NCBI GenBank assembly: GCA_036583965.1
Contig: JAZBQD010000027.1
Coordinates: 23,939,001-24,003,000 of the forward strand
Source: Prunella strophiata
Lineage: Eukaryota; Chordata; Aves; Passeriformes; Prunellidae
Reading direction: 5' to 3'
Length of the DNA: 64,000 nt
Positions 1-8,966 of this stretch are shown here, in pieces (position 1 is the first letter of the stretch; each line of letters starts with the position of its first letter). The translations under genes were made by a program, and so were the position numbers. The notes beneath the pieces are model-generated. The model saw only the letters and a program-made list of their open reading frames with translations, ran no database searches and was not told where the DNA came from.

Positions 1-270
1 GGAGTCGAGACTGCTGGCTTCACAGAAATTTCTTCATGGAAGTGGTCATTAGACATTGTAAGGGGCTGCCCAGGGAGGTGGTGGAGTCATCATCCCTGGA
101 GGTGTCCAGAGAAGGACTGGACGTGTCACTCAGTGCTCTGGGCTGGTTGACAAGGTGGGGATCTGCCACAGGCTGGACTCAGTGGTGTTGGAGGGCTTTT
201 CCAGCCTTAATGAGTCTGTGATTCTGTGGGTCACCTGTGATTCTGAGATTCTGTCTGTGATCATGATTCT
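1..270 (+). mobile_element. CR1 LINE 3'-end fragment
   Basis: It contains the CR1-like string GGCTGCCCAGGGAGGTGGTG, then CATCCCTGGAGGTGTCCA, and ends in diverged repeats of ATTCTGTG (about 215-270), the short terminal repeat typical of CR1. It is truncated at the window edge. Confidence 0.7.
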
Positions 271-439
271 GTGACTTGGGTCTGAAATGTGGGGACCATC
301 CAACACAAAACTCCCCAGAGCCTAGAAGCACTGCAGTCAGATGCATTTGGAACGAATTGGTTGCATGTTGGAGAGAGAAAAAAATCATCTCCTGCTGCCC
401 AGATAGCAATATTTCTTCAGTACTGACTTCTTATTTGAA

Positions 440-590
440 AGTTAAGCAGGGCAATGCCTCAGATTGGACAGAGCTTGAACAACCTGGTTTAGTTGAAGAA
501 GTCCTTGCCTATTGCTGGGGAGTTGGACTAGATGACCTTTAAAGGTCCCTTCCAAGGCTAACCATTTCATGATTTTATGTGGTGCATGGT
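440..590 (+). mobile_element. CR1 LINE 3'-end fragment
   Basis: It ends with GGACTAGATGACCTTTAAAG, then GTCCCTTCCAAGGCTAACC and ATTTCATGATTTTATG, the usual 3' tail of avian CR1. It lies about 140 bp upstream of the first LAMC2 exon in the window. Confidence 0.7.
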
Positions 591-729
591 GTGGGCATGG
601 TGAGCATCTGAAGAGATCTTGTGGAGGTTGCTGGGCCACGGGTGCTTGTGTTGCTGTGGCTGGAGTGGTGGAGGATGTCCCACCAGGAATGTGAGTAAAC
701 TGCCCTAAGCCCTCTCCTTGCTCCTCCAG

Positions 730-910
730 GTGAATGCTACTCAGGAGATGAAAACGTGGGCAATGGTGCCAGCTGTCCCCTCGGGCTCCTACCGGGACCC
801 CCGGCAGCCGCACGGCTGCAGGCCCTGCCCCTGCGGGCCCGGCCAGGGCTGCTCCCTGGGGCCGCGTGGTGAGGAGGTCATCTGTGACCACTGCCCTCCT
901 GGAGCTGCTG
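730..910 (+). CDS. LAMC2: LAMC2 exon, EGF-like repeat (contains +1 base)
   Basis: The exon opens in phase as (G)ECYSGDEN and closes as [14 protein letters not shown]. These two halves are in different frames: the join lies at the C4 run 777-780 after SCP. Without one C the reading is [16 protein letters not shown], which fits an EGF-like repeat. As written, translation reaches a TGA at 870-872. The length of 181 bp is one more than the flanking phases (2 and 1) require. Confidence 0.88.
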
Positions 911-3900
911 GTAACTCCCTTCTTGCTTCTGCTCTGCCTTTTCATGCAGGCTGGCTTGGGGCTGGGCAGATCCACACTGTCCTCTCAGCACAGCTTGCCT
1001 GTGACTGCCACACCTGGCAGTGGTGGGGTGTTTGAGCCCCAAGGGTTGGGTAAACACACCAAGATCTCTGGGAAAAGTTCTCATCTAAATGTATGGAGAA
1101 AGGATAGGAGAGGGAGGGGAACAAAAAATAAGGAAAAAGCTAAATAAGAAATGATTTGTAGAAGGTCAGTTGTGGCACCCAGTTTTCGAGAGCCTGTGTG
1201 GGGCATTGTGTGTTGGCCGTGGTGGTGATGACAGCAGAGCAGCTGTCGTGCCCCCTGATGGGGCCAAACACCCCACTTCTGTGGGGCACAAGAGTGAGTC
1301 AGCCCCTGCCTCCCGGGCACAACCATTAAGTGCTGCTCACCTCTCCTTTCCCAGGTGCCAGCTGTGAGTACTGTGCTGATGGCTATTTTGGAGATCCAGC
1401 AGCTTCCCAGCCCTGCCAGCCGTGCCAGTGCAATGGAAACGTGGAGCCCAATGCCGTGGGCAACTGCGACCGCCGCACCGGCGAGTGCCTCAAGTGCATC
1501 CACAACACTGCTGGCTTCTACTGTGACCGCTGCAAGAACGGCTTCTTTGGGAACCCCCTGGCCCCTGACCCTGCTCACAAGTGCAGAGGTGAGACCCAGG
1601 TGCTGTCTGAGCTGGGGATGAGTAAGAAAACCCATGACTGACTGTGGAGTGGTTTGATGGGAGGGAGGATGCTGGGAAGTGGGAATGGTGAGCAGGAACA
1701 GGGCTGAATGGTGGGAGGAAAGCAGGGAGAGATGTGCTGTGGCTTGAGGTGAAGCCAGGCCCCCCTGAACCTGTGTCACTCTGACCTGCAGCCTGTAACT
1801 GCGACTCGGTTGGTGCTGAGCCCCTGAAGTGCAGGAGTGACGGGAGCTGCATCTGCAAACCTGGCTTTGAGGGCCCCCGCTGTGAGGAGAGGGAGTGCCC
1901 AGCTTGCTATGGCCAGGTGAAAGAGCAGGTGAGCATCTGTGCCAGCCCCAGGGCCACTGAGCAGCAAGGAGGGCAGTGATTTGCTCACCCTCAGGGTCTC
2001 CTTCTGTTCTCCTCAAGCATCTACTCCTGCAGGTGCAGGTGAAATGTGATAATCAAACCTTGGCTTTGTACCTGATTCAACTGATCCTTTGTGTCCTATC
2101 CTAAAATGAGCCTTCATTTTGGTCTCTGTCCTCGGGCCTGACTGTGGCCCTGGTTCCACCCTGGTCTTTCCCTGGTGGGTTCAGTGTGCTGCTGGCTGAT
2201 GGCCTGCTCTGTGGTTGCAGCTGGAGCTGTACCTGCAGCAGCTGGCAGAGCTGGAGCTGCTCTTGTCAGAGGTGCGAGCTGGCGGTGGGGCCGAGAGCCG
2301 GGAGCTGGAGGGGAGGATGCTGGTGGCTGAGGAGATGCTGCAAACCATCCTTAGGGAAACCCTGAGCCTTCAAGGTACCACCTGCCCTCTGCCCTGGGGT
2401 GAGGCCATCTGGGCTGTACCAGGGAGGGTTTTGCTGCCTGGGCCTTTTTGCACAGCAACGAGTTTTTCCTCTGCCTTTCTCTTTCCTCCTCACCAGCCTC
2501 CGACAGGTCTCTGGAAGGCCGTGTGGCCAGGGTGAAGGGACAAGGGTCCAGCTCCCAGAGTCGCCTGGATGAGATCAAGGCAACAGTGGAGAGACTGAGG
2601 TCTCTGGGGAGCCAGTATGAGAGGCAGGTGCAGGAGACCCGTCAGCTGCTGGAGAGAGCCAGGCTGGAGCTGGAGCGCAGCGGCGCCGCTCTGCTCCGGG
2701 TGGTAAGAGTGACACACCCCTGTGACACACTCCCAGTTCAGCTCAGGGCTGGGAAAAAATCAACAGAGAAAGCAAGGATTTAAAGAATTACAGGTGTTGT
2801 TTTGTGAATGTAGGTGTTCTGGTGGTCCTTGCTTTGGGGTTCAGAACATGGAGAGGAGCTCGCAGGGGTCTCTTGGGGGCAGTGGAGGTTTAACATGCTG
2901 TAGTTGCCTCTTTCACTGCCAAATTGGATGGAGAGCAGGGAAGAGCACTCACACCTCTCTTCCTTCCTCCCTCCTCAGACCATTCCTGTTTCAAGCTTTC
3001 CCGGGGGTTCGAATCAGTTCTTGCTGATGGCCCAGGAGGCTCTGAGACTGGCCAACAGGTGAGTTGCTCCCACTGTTAGCCAAGAGAGAGGGGAGGAGGA
3101 CTGAGATCCTGCTAGGTGCCCAGAAGGTTCTTTTTGGAGGGTTCTGGTTGACATCTGCCAGCCCTGGAGCAGGGGAAGATGCAGCTGCTGGGCTGTCTTT
3201 GCTGCCCTATAGACTTGTCCTCAGCTGTCTTTGGGGATGTAATTGGATGTGATTTAGAAGCATCTTTGGGATCAGAGTTTTGCCCTCGGATGTCCAGTTG
3301 GAACAGAGAGCTTCTGCCCTCCCCAGTGCTCCTCTGTCCTTGGGAGATGCAGGAGGAACAAGCGAAATACAGGTTCCCTTCGCGGAGGGGCTGTGTTTCC
3401 CAAGGGGGTGTGATCCAGCTTCAGTGAATGCAGCACTAAAGGCAGCTGGTGGAGCAAAGCTGGGCAGGAGCCCTTTGTGACGAGCCCCTGTGTGCTCTGC
3501 AGGCACACGCAGGCAGCCAGTGCCATCGCGCAGGCCGCGCAGGCCGCGCGGGACGACGCGGGGCAGGCGCTGGAGCTGCTGCGCGCCGCCGGAGCGGCCG
3601 CCGAGGGCTCCCTGCCAGGCCTGCCCGAGAGGTGAGCACTGCCTCGGTCTGAGGGTCTGTGTGCTCCTGGGAGGGAGCAGGGCATGGCCAGGAATCCGGA
3701 CCCCCTTCCCTGCCTCCCTGTCTGAGCTGCAGGGATGGGCAGCTGGAGGCAGGGCGGGTCTGAGGGGTGCAGAGGGAGGGTCAGCAGCTCTGTGGAGGGT
3801 TTGGTTCCCACCTCACAGCCCTCAGTGCTTCTGGGGTCCTGCCTGCAGCTGGGCAAAGCATCACCACGTGTGTGAACAGGCTTCTGGGGATGATTTCCAC

Positions 3901-6900
3901 ATGTGGTTGAAAATCTGGGCTGGGTTTAGCCCAAGGGTGAATTTAAGCCCACGGTGGCTCCTTTGGTCAGACTTGGCCTCTTCAGAGCCCACCAGGGTGG
4001 TGCTGGGACTTTGGACAACATGGGTGGGATGTAAGCAGCAGCCTTGAGGGAAGCTAAGAAGTTGAACAGGAGAAAACATACAGTGGTAGGGCAGGGATTA
4101 GCAGAGCCACCATGGAATCCTGTGAGGGTTCAGCTGTGTGAAACAACCTCTGACTTTGGAGCAGGAGTAAGGAGCCAGCAGATGCCCTGCTCATTGGAGG
4201 GACTGGGATGCAGGGAATGTTTGCAATTGAATTTTTACGTGTTGTAAATCTGCATGGGGCCTTGGAGAGTGTGAACGAGTCAATGCAGATGGCAGTATTA
4301 ATGCTGGGTTGGGAGGCTGGCAGCTTGGCTGGTACCAGGCTCCCTGACCTCACATCTGCACAGGTACAAGGAGATCAAGTCACTGGCTGGAGGCCTGAAG
4401 GCTGATGCTGATGGAATGGCCTCCAAGGCAGACACAGCTTATCAGGGCAGCCTGGTGCTCCTCAGCTCCCTGTCCCGCCTGACAGAGATGGATGTCAGCT
4501 CCTTTCAGGTGAGGGCTTCGTGCCTGTCAGACCAGGAGATCCCCTTTCAATCTTCCTGATGCCCTCCCTGCTTATCCTACCACCAGCTCGGCCCTTACCA
4601 GGGCTCCATCCCTGTTGGAAAGCCACTAGATGGGCATCCTCCTACCCTTTTCCCCCTCTTGCCTCTGGTTCCTGGTGGGCCCTGGGGAGATGCTGGGGAC
4701 CCCACTGTGTCTCTGTTTCAGGAGGAAGCCTCGAGGCTGAAGCAGGACTCCAGTGCCCTGCTGGGCCTGGTGGACATGTCCCTGTCCCAGTACCGGGGGC
4801 TGCAGAGCCGCGTGGGGCGCTGGGAGGAGGAAGCCAAGCTGCTGCTGCAAGGGCAAGAGGGCGAGAGAGCGGTAAGGGGTTGGCTGGGAGGGGTCATCCC
4901 TCAGGAGCTGCAGCCTGGGGGGTGCCTGTGGCCCCACCACTGTCCCTGCCTGGCTGTCAAAGGCAGCTCTGCCTGCCTGGTGCAGGATTGGACCCTTCTT
5001 GGGGCTGGTCTTCAGACCTCAGTGTGTGCAGGGAGCTGCTGTGCAGGGTCTCACCTGCATGTCTCCTCCGTGTGAGGCAGGACGAGGACCTGCTCCTGCA
5101 AAGATTAGAGCTAAGATGACTCGGGATATAGCAGGAGCTGGTTGAGGAGCACGGGCACAAGCTTCTGATGGCAGATTCAGCCTGTGGTGTCTTGATTAAG
5201 GGGCAAGAGCAAGCATTTGGGAACAGACTGATGGGTCTGTTCCAGCTCAGCTCCTCCCAGACTGCTCCGGGAGCGTGATGCTCCCATACCATGTGCTTCA
5301 CCTTCCCTTTGTGTGCCTTGATACATTGCAGAAGCTGACCCAGCTGCTGTCCCGAGCCACCCTTGCCAGGAGCACAGCCCTGCAAGCCGTGAGCGCTGGC
5401 AATGCCACCTTCTACGAGGTGGAACAGATCCTCAAGAGCCTCAAGGGTAGCATCCCAGAAACCCTTCCTTTTCCTTTCCATGTGGGATCTCACAAAGGTA
5501 GTATGGCTTCATTTCCACATGTGTTTCTTCCAGAGTTCAACCTGCAAGCAGATGACAAGAGGAGGGAAGCCAAAGATGCCATGAGGAGGCTGCCCTATTA
5601 TCAGCAGCATGGTCACCACGGCCAGGGAGAAGACAGACCGAGCCAAAGGCATCGTGGGCAGTGCTGCTGCTGAGTCAAAGGCAGGCAGCAGCGTGGCAGA
5701 GGAGGTGAAGGAAATCACCACGGGGATCCAAGAGGTGAGGACAGACTCTGGTGCTATTGCTGTCAGAAAAGGATTTGGAAGGGGAAAAACATGGAAGGAG
5801 AGGAGATGGTTAGCAACCTCTTGGTGGACCTGATGGGTTGATTTTTGAGCTGAAGTTTCTCTACAGTGGGTCCTGCAGATACCAGTTTGGCTTTAGATGA
5901 TCTCTGTAGGCACATTTCTTCCATGAGGATCTCTGTGGCATCTCACTGTAGCCACCTTTCAGTGACCAAGGATTTTTTTTACTCCTGCAGCCAGAGTCAC
6001 TGGCAGGCTTGTGAGGTTCCAAAACTGGTGCTCGTGGGCTCACCTCCCAGATGTGTGTTGTAATTCCCCAGGGATTTGCTGATGTGTGAGGGAGGGATTG
6101 AGCCATGAGCATAGAAACATCTCTCTGGAGCAATTGGTGGGAGAACATGAGGACAGCTTGTGATCTTTTGCATCCCTTGTAGAAGGAACCAGTTTCTAGC
6201 AGTTCCCTATTCTAGTGCACCCAGAATGACTTTGGTGGTGTTCTGCCCTCTGAAAGTGCCTTTCCCTGTACACAACACCCAGGAGATTGCCAGGCTGAAG
6301 GAGGAAGCCAACAGGACGGCTGACGGCGTCCTCGCCCTGGAGAAGGCGGTGGCCAGCCTGCAGCTCGAGGCCAAGGAAGTGGATGGTGCATTTGAGAGGA
6401 AACTCTCGGAGGCTGAGGCAGATGCTGCTCTGATAGAGAAGGTGGGTCCCCATCTCCCTTGCCTTGTCTCCTTCCCTGTTGGCTTGTGGGTTTGATTTCA
6501 CCTTATGGCTCCTGCCTTTCCTCCTTCAGACAGCTCAGGAAGCTCAGAGGGTCCACGACAAGGCTGGCCAGGCAGGGGCAGCTGTGCAGCAGATGCTGAG
6601 TGCCCTGGAAGAGCTGCTGCGTCTCATGAGTAGGTTTTGTGATGCCACTGTGGGGTGTGGATGGAGATAGGTCCCCACTGGGGTCTGGGCAGGGCTTCTG
6701 GGAGTTTAGTGGGAAGCTGAATGCGTGATGCCTGTGGACAGGCTGGCAGGGTGGAGATGAAGTATCTAGAAAGATCTAGCCCTCAGCCTCCATGCATGCT
6801 TTCCTATTCCTTGTTCTCCTTCTGTGCAAAGACCAGCCTGGCTACTGTGGATGAGGAGGGCCTGAGGCAGCTTGAGGTGAACTTCAGCAGAGCCAAAAGC

Positions 6901-7083
6901 AGGAGCAAGCAGCTGAAGGCGGAGATTTCAGAGCTGGAGCAGGCGGCGGCGCTGCAGAAGGCCCGGGTGCGCACGCTGGAGAGCAGCATCGATGACATCC
7001 TGGCTGACATTAGGAACCTGGAGGACATCCAGAAGAGCCTTCCTCCAGGCTGCTACAACACAAAAGCCATTGAATTGCCGTGA
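730..7083 (+). CDS. LAMC2: Laminin subunit gamma-2, 3' part of gene (14 exons), frame disrupted
   Basis: Laminin gamma-2 is the short secreted chain that assembles with alpha-3 and beta-3 into laminin-332, the basement-membrane anchor of epithelia. Exons by GT-AG junction and phase: 730-910, 1355-1588, 1792-1928, 2221-2374, 2497-2702, 2979-3058, 3503-3631, 4364-4508, 4722-4871, 5332-5446, 5534-5734, 6283-6441, 6530-6629, 6832-7083. The first three encode cysteine-rich laminin EGF-like repeats; the rest encode a long heptad-type coiled coil ending in PPGCYN, whose cysteine pairs with beta-3 in the known protein. The end [13 protein letters not shown] and the segment [15 protein letters not shown] are gamma-2-like. 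Earlier exons lie left of the window. Exons 730-910, 5534-5734 and 6832-7083 each contain one base too many, so the gene as written is not continuously translatable. Introns between exons hold nothing else recognised. Confidence 0.93.
1355..1588 (+). CDS. LAMC2: LAMC2 exon, laminin EGF-like repeat
   Basis: It encodes [15 protein letters not shown], the [14 protein letters not shown] segment, then [16 protein letters not shown]. The C-x-C and G-Y/F-F-G-D/N-P pattern is that of a laminin EGF-like repeat. The acceptor is a CAG after a pyrimidine tract and the donor is AG|GTGAGA. The 234 bp fit phases 2 in and 1 out exactly. Confidence 0.95.
1792..1928 (+). CDS. LAMC2: LAMC2 exon, last EGF-like repeat and start of coiled coil
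   Basis: It reads (A)[17 protein letters not shown], then [14 protein letters not shown], then [11 protein letters not shown]. This is the end of the EGF-like domain and the paired cysteines that lead into the coiled coil. The donor is CAG|GTGAGC and the 137 bp keep phase. Confidence 0.94.
2221..2374 (+). CDS. LAMC2: LAMC2 exon, coiled coil
   Basis: It begins [18 protein letters not shown] and contains [20 protein letters not shown]. The leucine and glutamate spacing is heptad-like. It ends in phase 1 before a GTACCA donor, and the 154 bp are consistent. Confidence 0.93.
2497..2702 (+). CDS. LAMC2: LAMC2 exon, coiled coil
   Basis: It encodes (A)[15 protein letters not shown], then [20 protein letters not shown], then [17 protein letters not shown]. 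SRLDxxKxTVERxRxLGSQY is a strong gamma-2 match. The acceptor is CACCAG and the donor is GTAAGA. Confidence 0.94.
2979..3058 (+). CDS. LAMC2: LAMC2 exon, coiled coil
   Basis: A short exon reading [20 protein letters not shown], then ALRLAN and a split arginine. The LAQEA-R-LA pattern is gamma-2-like. The acceptor CTCCTCAG and donor AG|GTGAGT are both consensus. Confidence 0.88.
3503..3631 (+). CDS. LAMC2: LAMC2 exon, alanine-rich coiled coil
   Basis: It encodes [20 protein letters not shown] and then [19 protein letters not shown]. It is GC-rich and alanine-rich compared with the neighbouring exons. The phases 1 in and 2 out and the 129 bp agree, and the donor is AG|GTGAGC. Confidence 0.86.
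4364..4508 (+). CDS. LAMC2: LAMC2 exon, coiled coil
   Basis: It reads [20 protein letters not shown], then [17 protein letters not shown], ending DVSSFQ. The S-L-x-L-L-x-S-x-S-R-L stretch matches the gamma-2 coiled coil. The donor is CAG|GTGAGG. Confidence 0.9.
4722..4871 (+). CDS. LAMC2: LAMC2 exon, coiled coil
   Basis: It encodes [19 protein letters not shown], then [18 protein letters not shown], 50 complete codons. EEA-R-KQ and W-EEA-LLLQ correspond to gamma-2. The acceptor is TGTTTCAG and the donor is GTAAGG. Confidence 0.93.
5332..5446 (+). CDS. LAMC2: LAMC2 exon, coiled coil
   Basis: It reads [20 protein letters not shown], then [18 protein letters not shown]. The [11 protein letters not shown] motif is diagnostic for gamma-2. 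It ends in phase 1 at G|GTAGC. Confidence 0.95.
5534..5734 (+). CDS. LAMC2: LAMC2 exon, coiled coil (contains +1 base)
   Basis: It opens (E)[20 protein letters not shown] in one frame and continues from 5600 as [17 protein letters not shown] in another. The excess base is one T of the pair at 5598-5599. As written, the upstream frame ends at a TGA at 5671-5673. The 201 bp are one more than phases 2 in and 0 out allow. Confidence 0.88.
6283..6441 (+). CDS. LAMC2: LAMC2 exon, coiled coil
   Basis: It encodes [20 protein letters not shown], then [20 protein letters not shown], 53 codons, intact. EAN-TADG-LA-EK matches gamma-2. The donor is AAG|GTGGGT. Confidence 0.94.
6530..6629 (+). CDS. LAMC2: LAMC2 exon, coiled coil
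   Basis: It reads [20 protein letters not shown], then [13 protein letters not shown] plus one base of a split codon before GTAGGT. The A-x-T/V-Q-x-x-L-x-x-L-x-x-L-L-x-L-M end corresponds to gamma-2. Confidence 0.92.
6832..7083 (+). CDS. LAMC2: LAMC2 last coding exon (contains +1 base)
   Basis: It encodes [20 protein letters not shown], then [20 protein letters not shown] and [15 protein letters not shown], with TGA at 7081-7083. The upstream exon leaves one base, so the acceptor at 6830-6831 puts the first codons one base out of register with VDEEGL. The excess is best placed in the GG pair at 6840-6841. No other AG in the vicinity restores the frame. Confidence 0.9.
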   Translation, partial: TSLATVDEEGLRQLEVNFSRAKSRSKQLKAEISELEQAAALQKARVRTLESSIDDILADIRNLEDIQKSLPPGCYNTKAIELP

Positions 7084-8641
7084 GCCAGCTCTGGAAAGGC
7101 TGCAGCCCCTGCCAGGCTGAAGGCAGGAGGGCCTCCCCAAATCTGGCAGAACTGGCTGTGCTTGGTTGTGTTAAACTGATCCTTACCCTCAAGATCAGTG
7201 TGGCAGGTGAAGTTCACAATGTTCCACTGGCCCTGGAAAGTCCCTATATTTTCAAAGTGCTCCGTCCCTTGCTCCTGGGAGGAAGGAGACTCCTGGTTTG
7301 TGAAGGTGCTACTGTCTGAAGAACAGCCCATTCCTACAATCTCTCTCTGAGGTGCAGGGTTAGGTGTCAGCCTTGTGAGTTTGCACCATTTGGACCCTGA
7401 AGCTCATAACCAACAGGTTCTCCATCACCTGTGGATACCATGTCCTGGTCCAGCACTCACAGAAGGACTAGGGTCTCTGTCCATGCTTTTGACACTGCCA
7501 GCACCAGCTCCTCCTCCTGTTCTCCATGGGGTTTTCCTCACCTTCTGCAGCAACAGGGGACAAGAAGCATGAGAGGCTGCTGGGGGAGATGAGTTCTGAG
7601 TTGTGGCACTGGTGATGCTTCATGTGGTATCTCCTCCCAGGCCAGCAGTCCCCCCTTTCTGGGAGTGGTGCTGACATGCTGTGGCTCTTGTACCTGAGAA
7701 CCCTGTCCCATTCTGCTGCAGTGCCTGTAACCTGATTTCATTAGTTTAAAAATACTGAAGATGTCTTGACTGTGTCTCCACCTCTGGTTTGGTGCTGCCT
7801 GTCCTCCCTCCCTCACGGTGCTGTATGTTTCTCAGAGGCCACCATCACCACTAAGGTAGCTCTCCACAGGGGTTTCCCACTGTTCATCTTAACAGAGCTT
7901 GGATGAGCCAAAGACCACAGTGCTCCCTTCACCCTTCCCTGCAGCTCTCACGTGGGTCCAGCTGCATTCTGGGGCACTGCACACTGCTCACACCTTCTTT
8001 CAGATGCCATGCAAGGAAAAAAGTACCACCAGAAGCTGGAAGCTGAAGCTCTGCTGAAGCCCCTGCCCTGGGTGCTGGTGAAAGAGCAGGTCCCAGATGG
8101 AGAAGGACACTGGGGACTCACTCACCAAGTCTCTGATAAAGTGATGTCTGATAAAGCAGCATCCATGCTTTTGCTTCATGATATACTGAGTATTATGTCT
8201 GCTTTACACTTTTATTTAAGTGAGATGTATTTAGCCCCTGGCATGTGTCCCTTCTCCTGTTGTACAGCATAGGGACAGCTATTAGGGAACCTGTTTTTCC
8301 ATGAGTTGGCTTTTTTGAAAGGTAAGTGTGGGTACACAGTAGTAATTGGGAGTGGGGCTGGGCTGAGCCTCATCCCCAGTGGGTGCAGCTGTGAGCAGCA
8401 GTGACAGCAATGAGCCATGGAGTGCCCAGGGGCACTGAGCAACCACCACAGGAGCAGAGGGCACACAGGGGCACTGCATGGACAGGACGGGGATAAAAGG
8501 CTGGGTAAAGGACAAGAAGGGCAGAGCTTGCAGCCTTCTGGAGTGGTGTTACTGTGTATGGGTTGAGGCTTTCTGAAGTTGTGTGGTGATACTCTAGTGT
8601 ACTGTGGCTGTCTCAACTGCGACAGGTAGGAGGTCAATAAA
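7084..8641 (+). other. LAMC2 3' flank and probable 3' UTR
   Basis: This follows the LAMC2 stop. No coding exon was recognised. The first AATAAA I find on this strand is at 8636-8641, just beyond the dispersed repeat at 8331-8626, so the LAMC2 message may end inside or after repeat-derived sequence. The transcript end is inferred, not seen. Confidence 0.4.
8331..8626 (+). repeat. Dispersed repeat, copy 1 (LTR-like)
   Basis: About 300 bp that recurs at 24550-24851 in the same orientation. Both copies share the blocks around GAGCCATGGAGTGCCCAGG and GGGCACTGCATGGACAGGA, a TATA-like GGATAAAAGG, and the tail near CTTGCAGCCTTCTG. Copy 1 is followed within 10 bp by AATAAA. TATA-like and polyadenylation elements suggest an old solo LTR, but I did not find clear TG...CA ends or target-site duplications. 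Confidence 0.6.
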
Positions 8642-8966
8642 TGATGAATACTCTTGGCTACATCTTGCCTACCACTTTATTTTTTTCAGGCTTCCTCATT
8701 TGGGGGGATTCAGCTGTGGGTTATCCCAGCAGTGCAGGCATTTTCTGTCTTGTTCTTATTCAGTTTTGGGGCTGTTTTAAAATCACACCAGTAACATCTC
8801 TGTTTTGTTTTGTTTATTACATAATTTAAACATTTTGCTGATAAAGTATTTTTTGTCAATGACCTTTTTTCCATATAGCAACAGAAAAAAGAAAAAAAAG
8901 GCTCCAAAACTTTTGACAAAGGTGAAATTGGTGGCATGACAACTTCAACCCCTTTCCCTCCCCCCC

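Noticed and set aside
6629..6832. Alternative acceptor to rescue the LAMC2 last-exon frame
   Set aside because: The AG dinucleotides I checked from about 6779 to 6890 all give the wrong phase, so an extra base is the simpler reading.
730..7083. Assignment to LAMC1, which neighbours LAMC2 in vertebrates
   Set aside because: The coiled-coil segments GNATFYEVE and the C-terminal [11 protein letters not shown] match gamma-2, not gamma-1.
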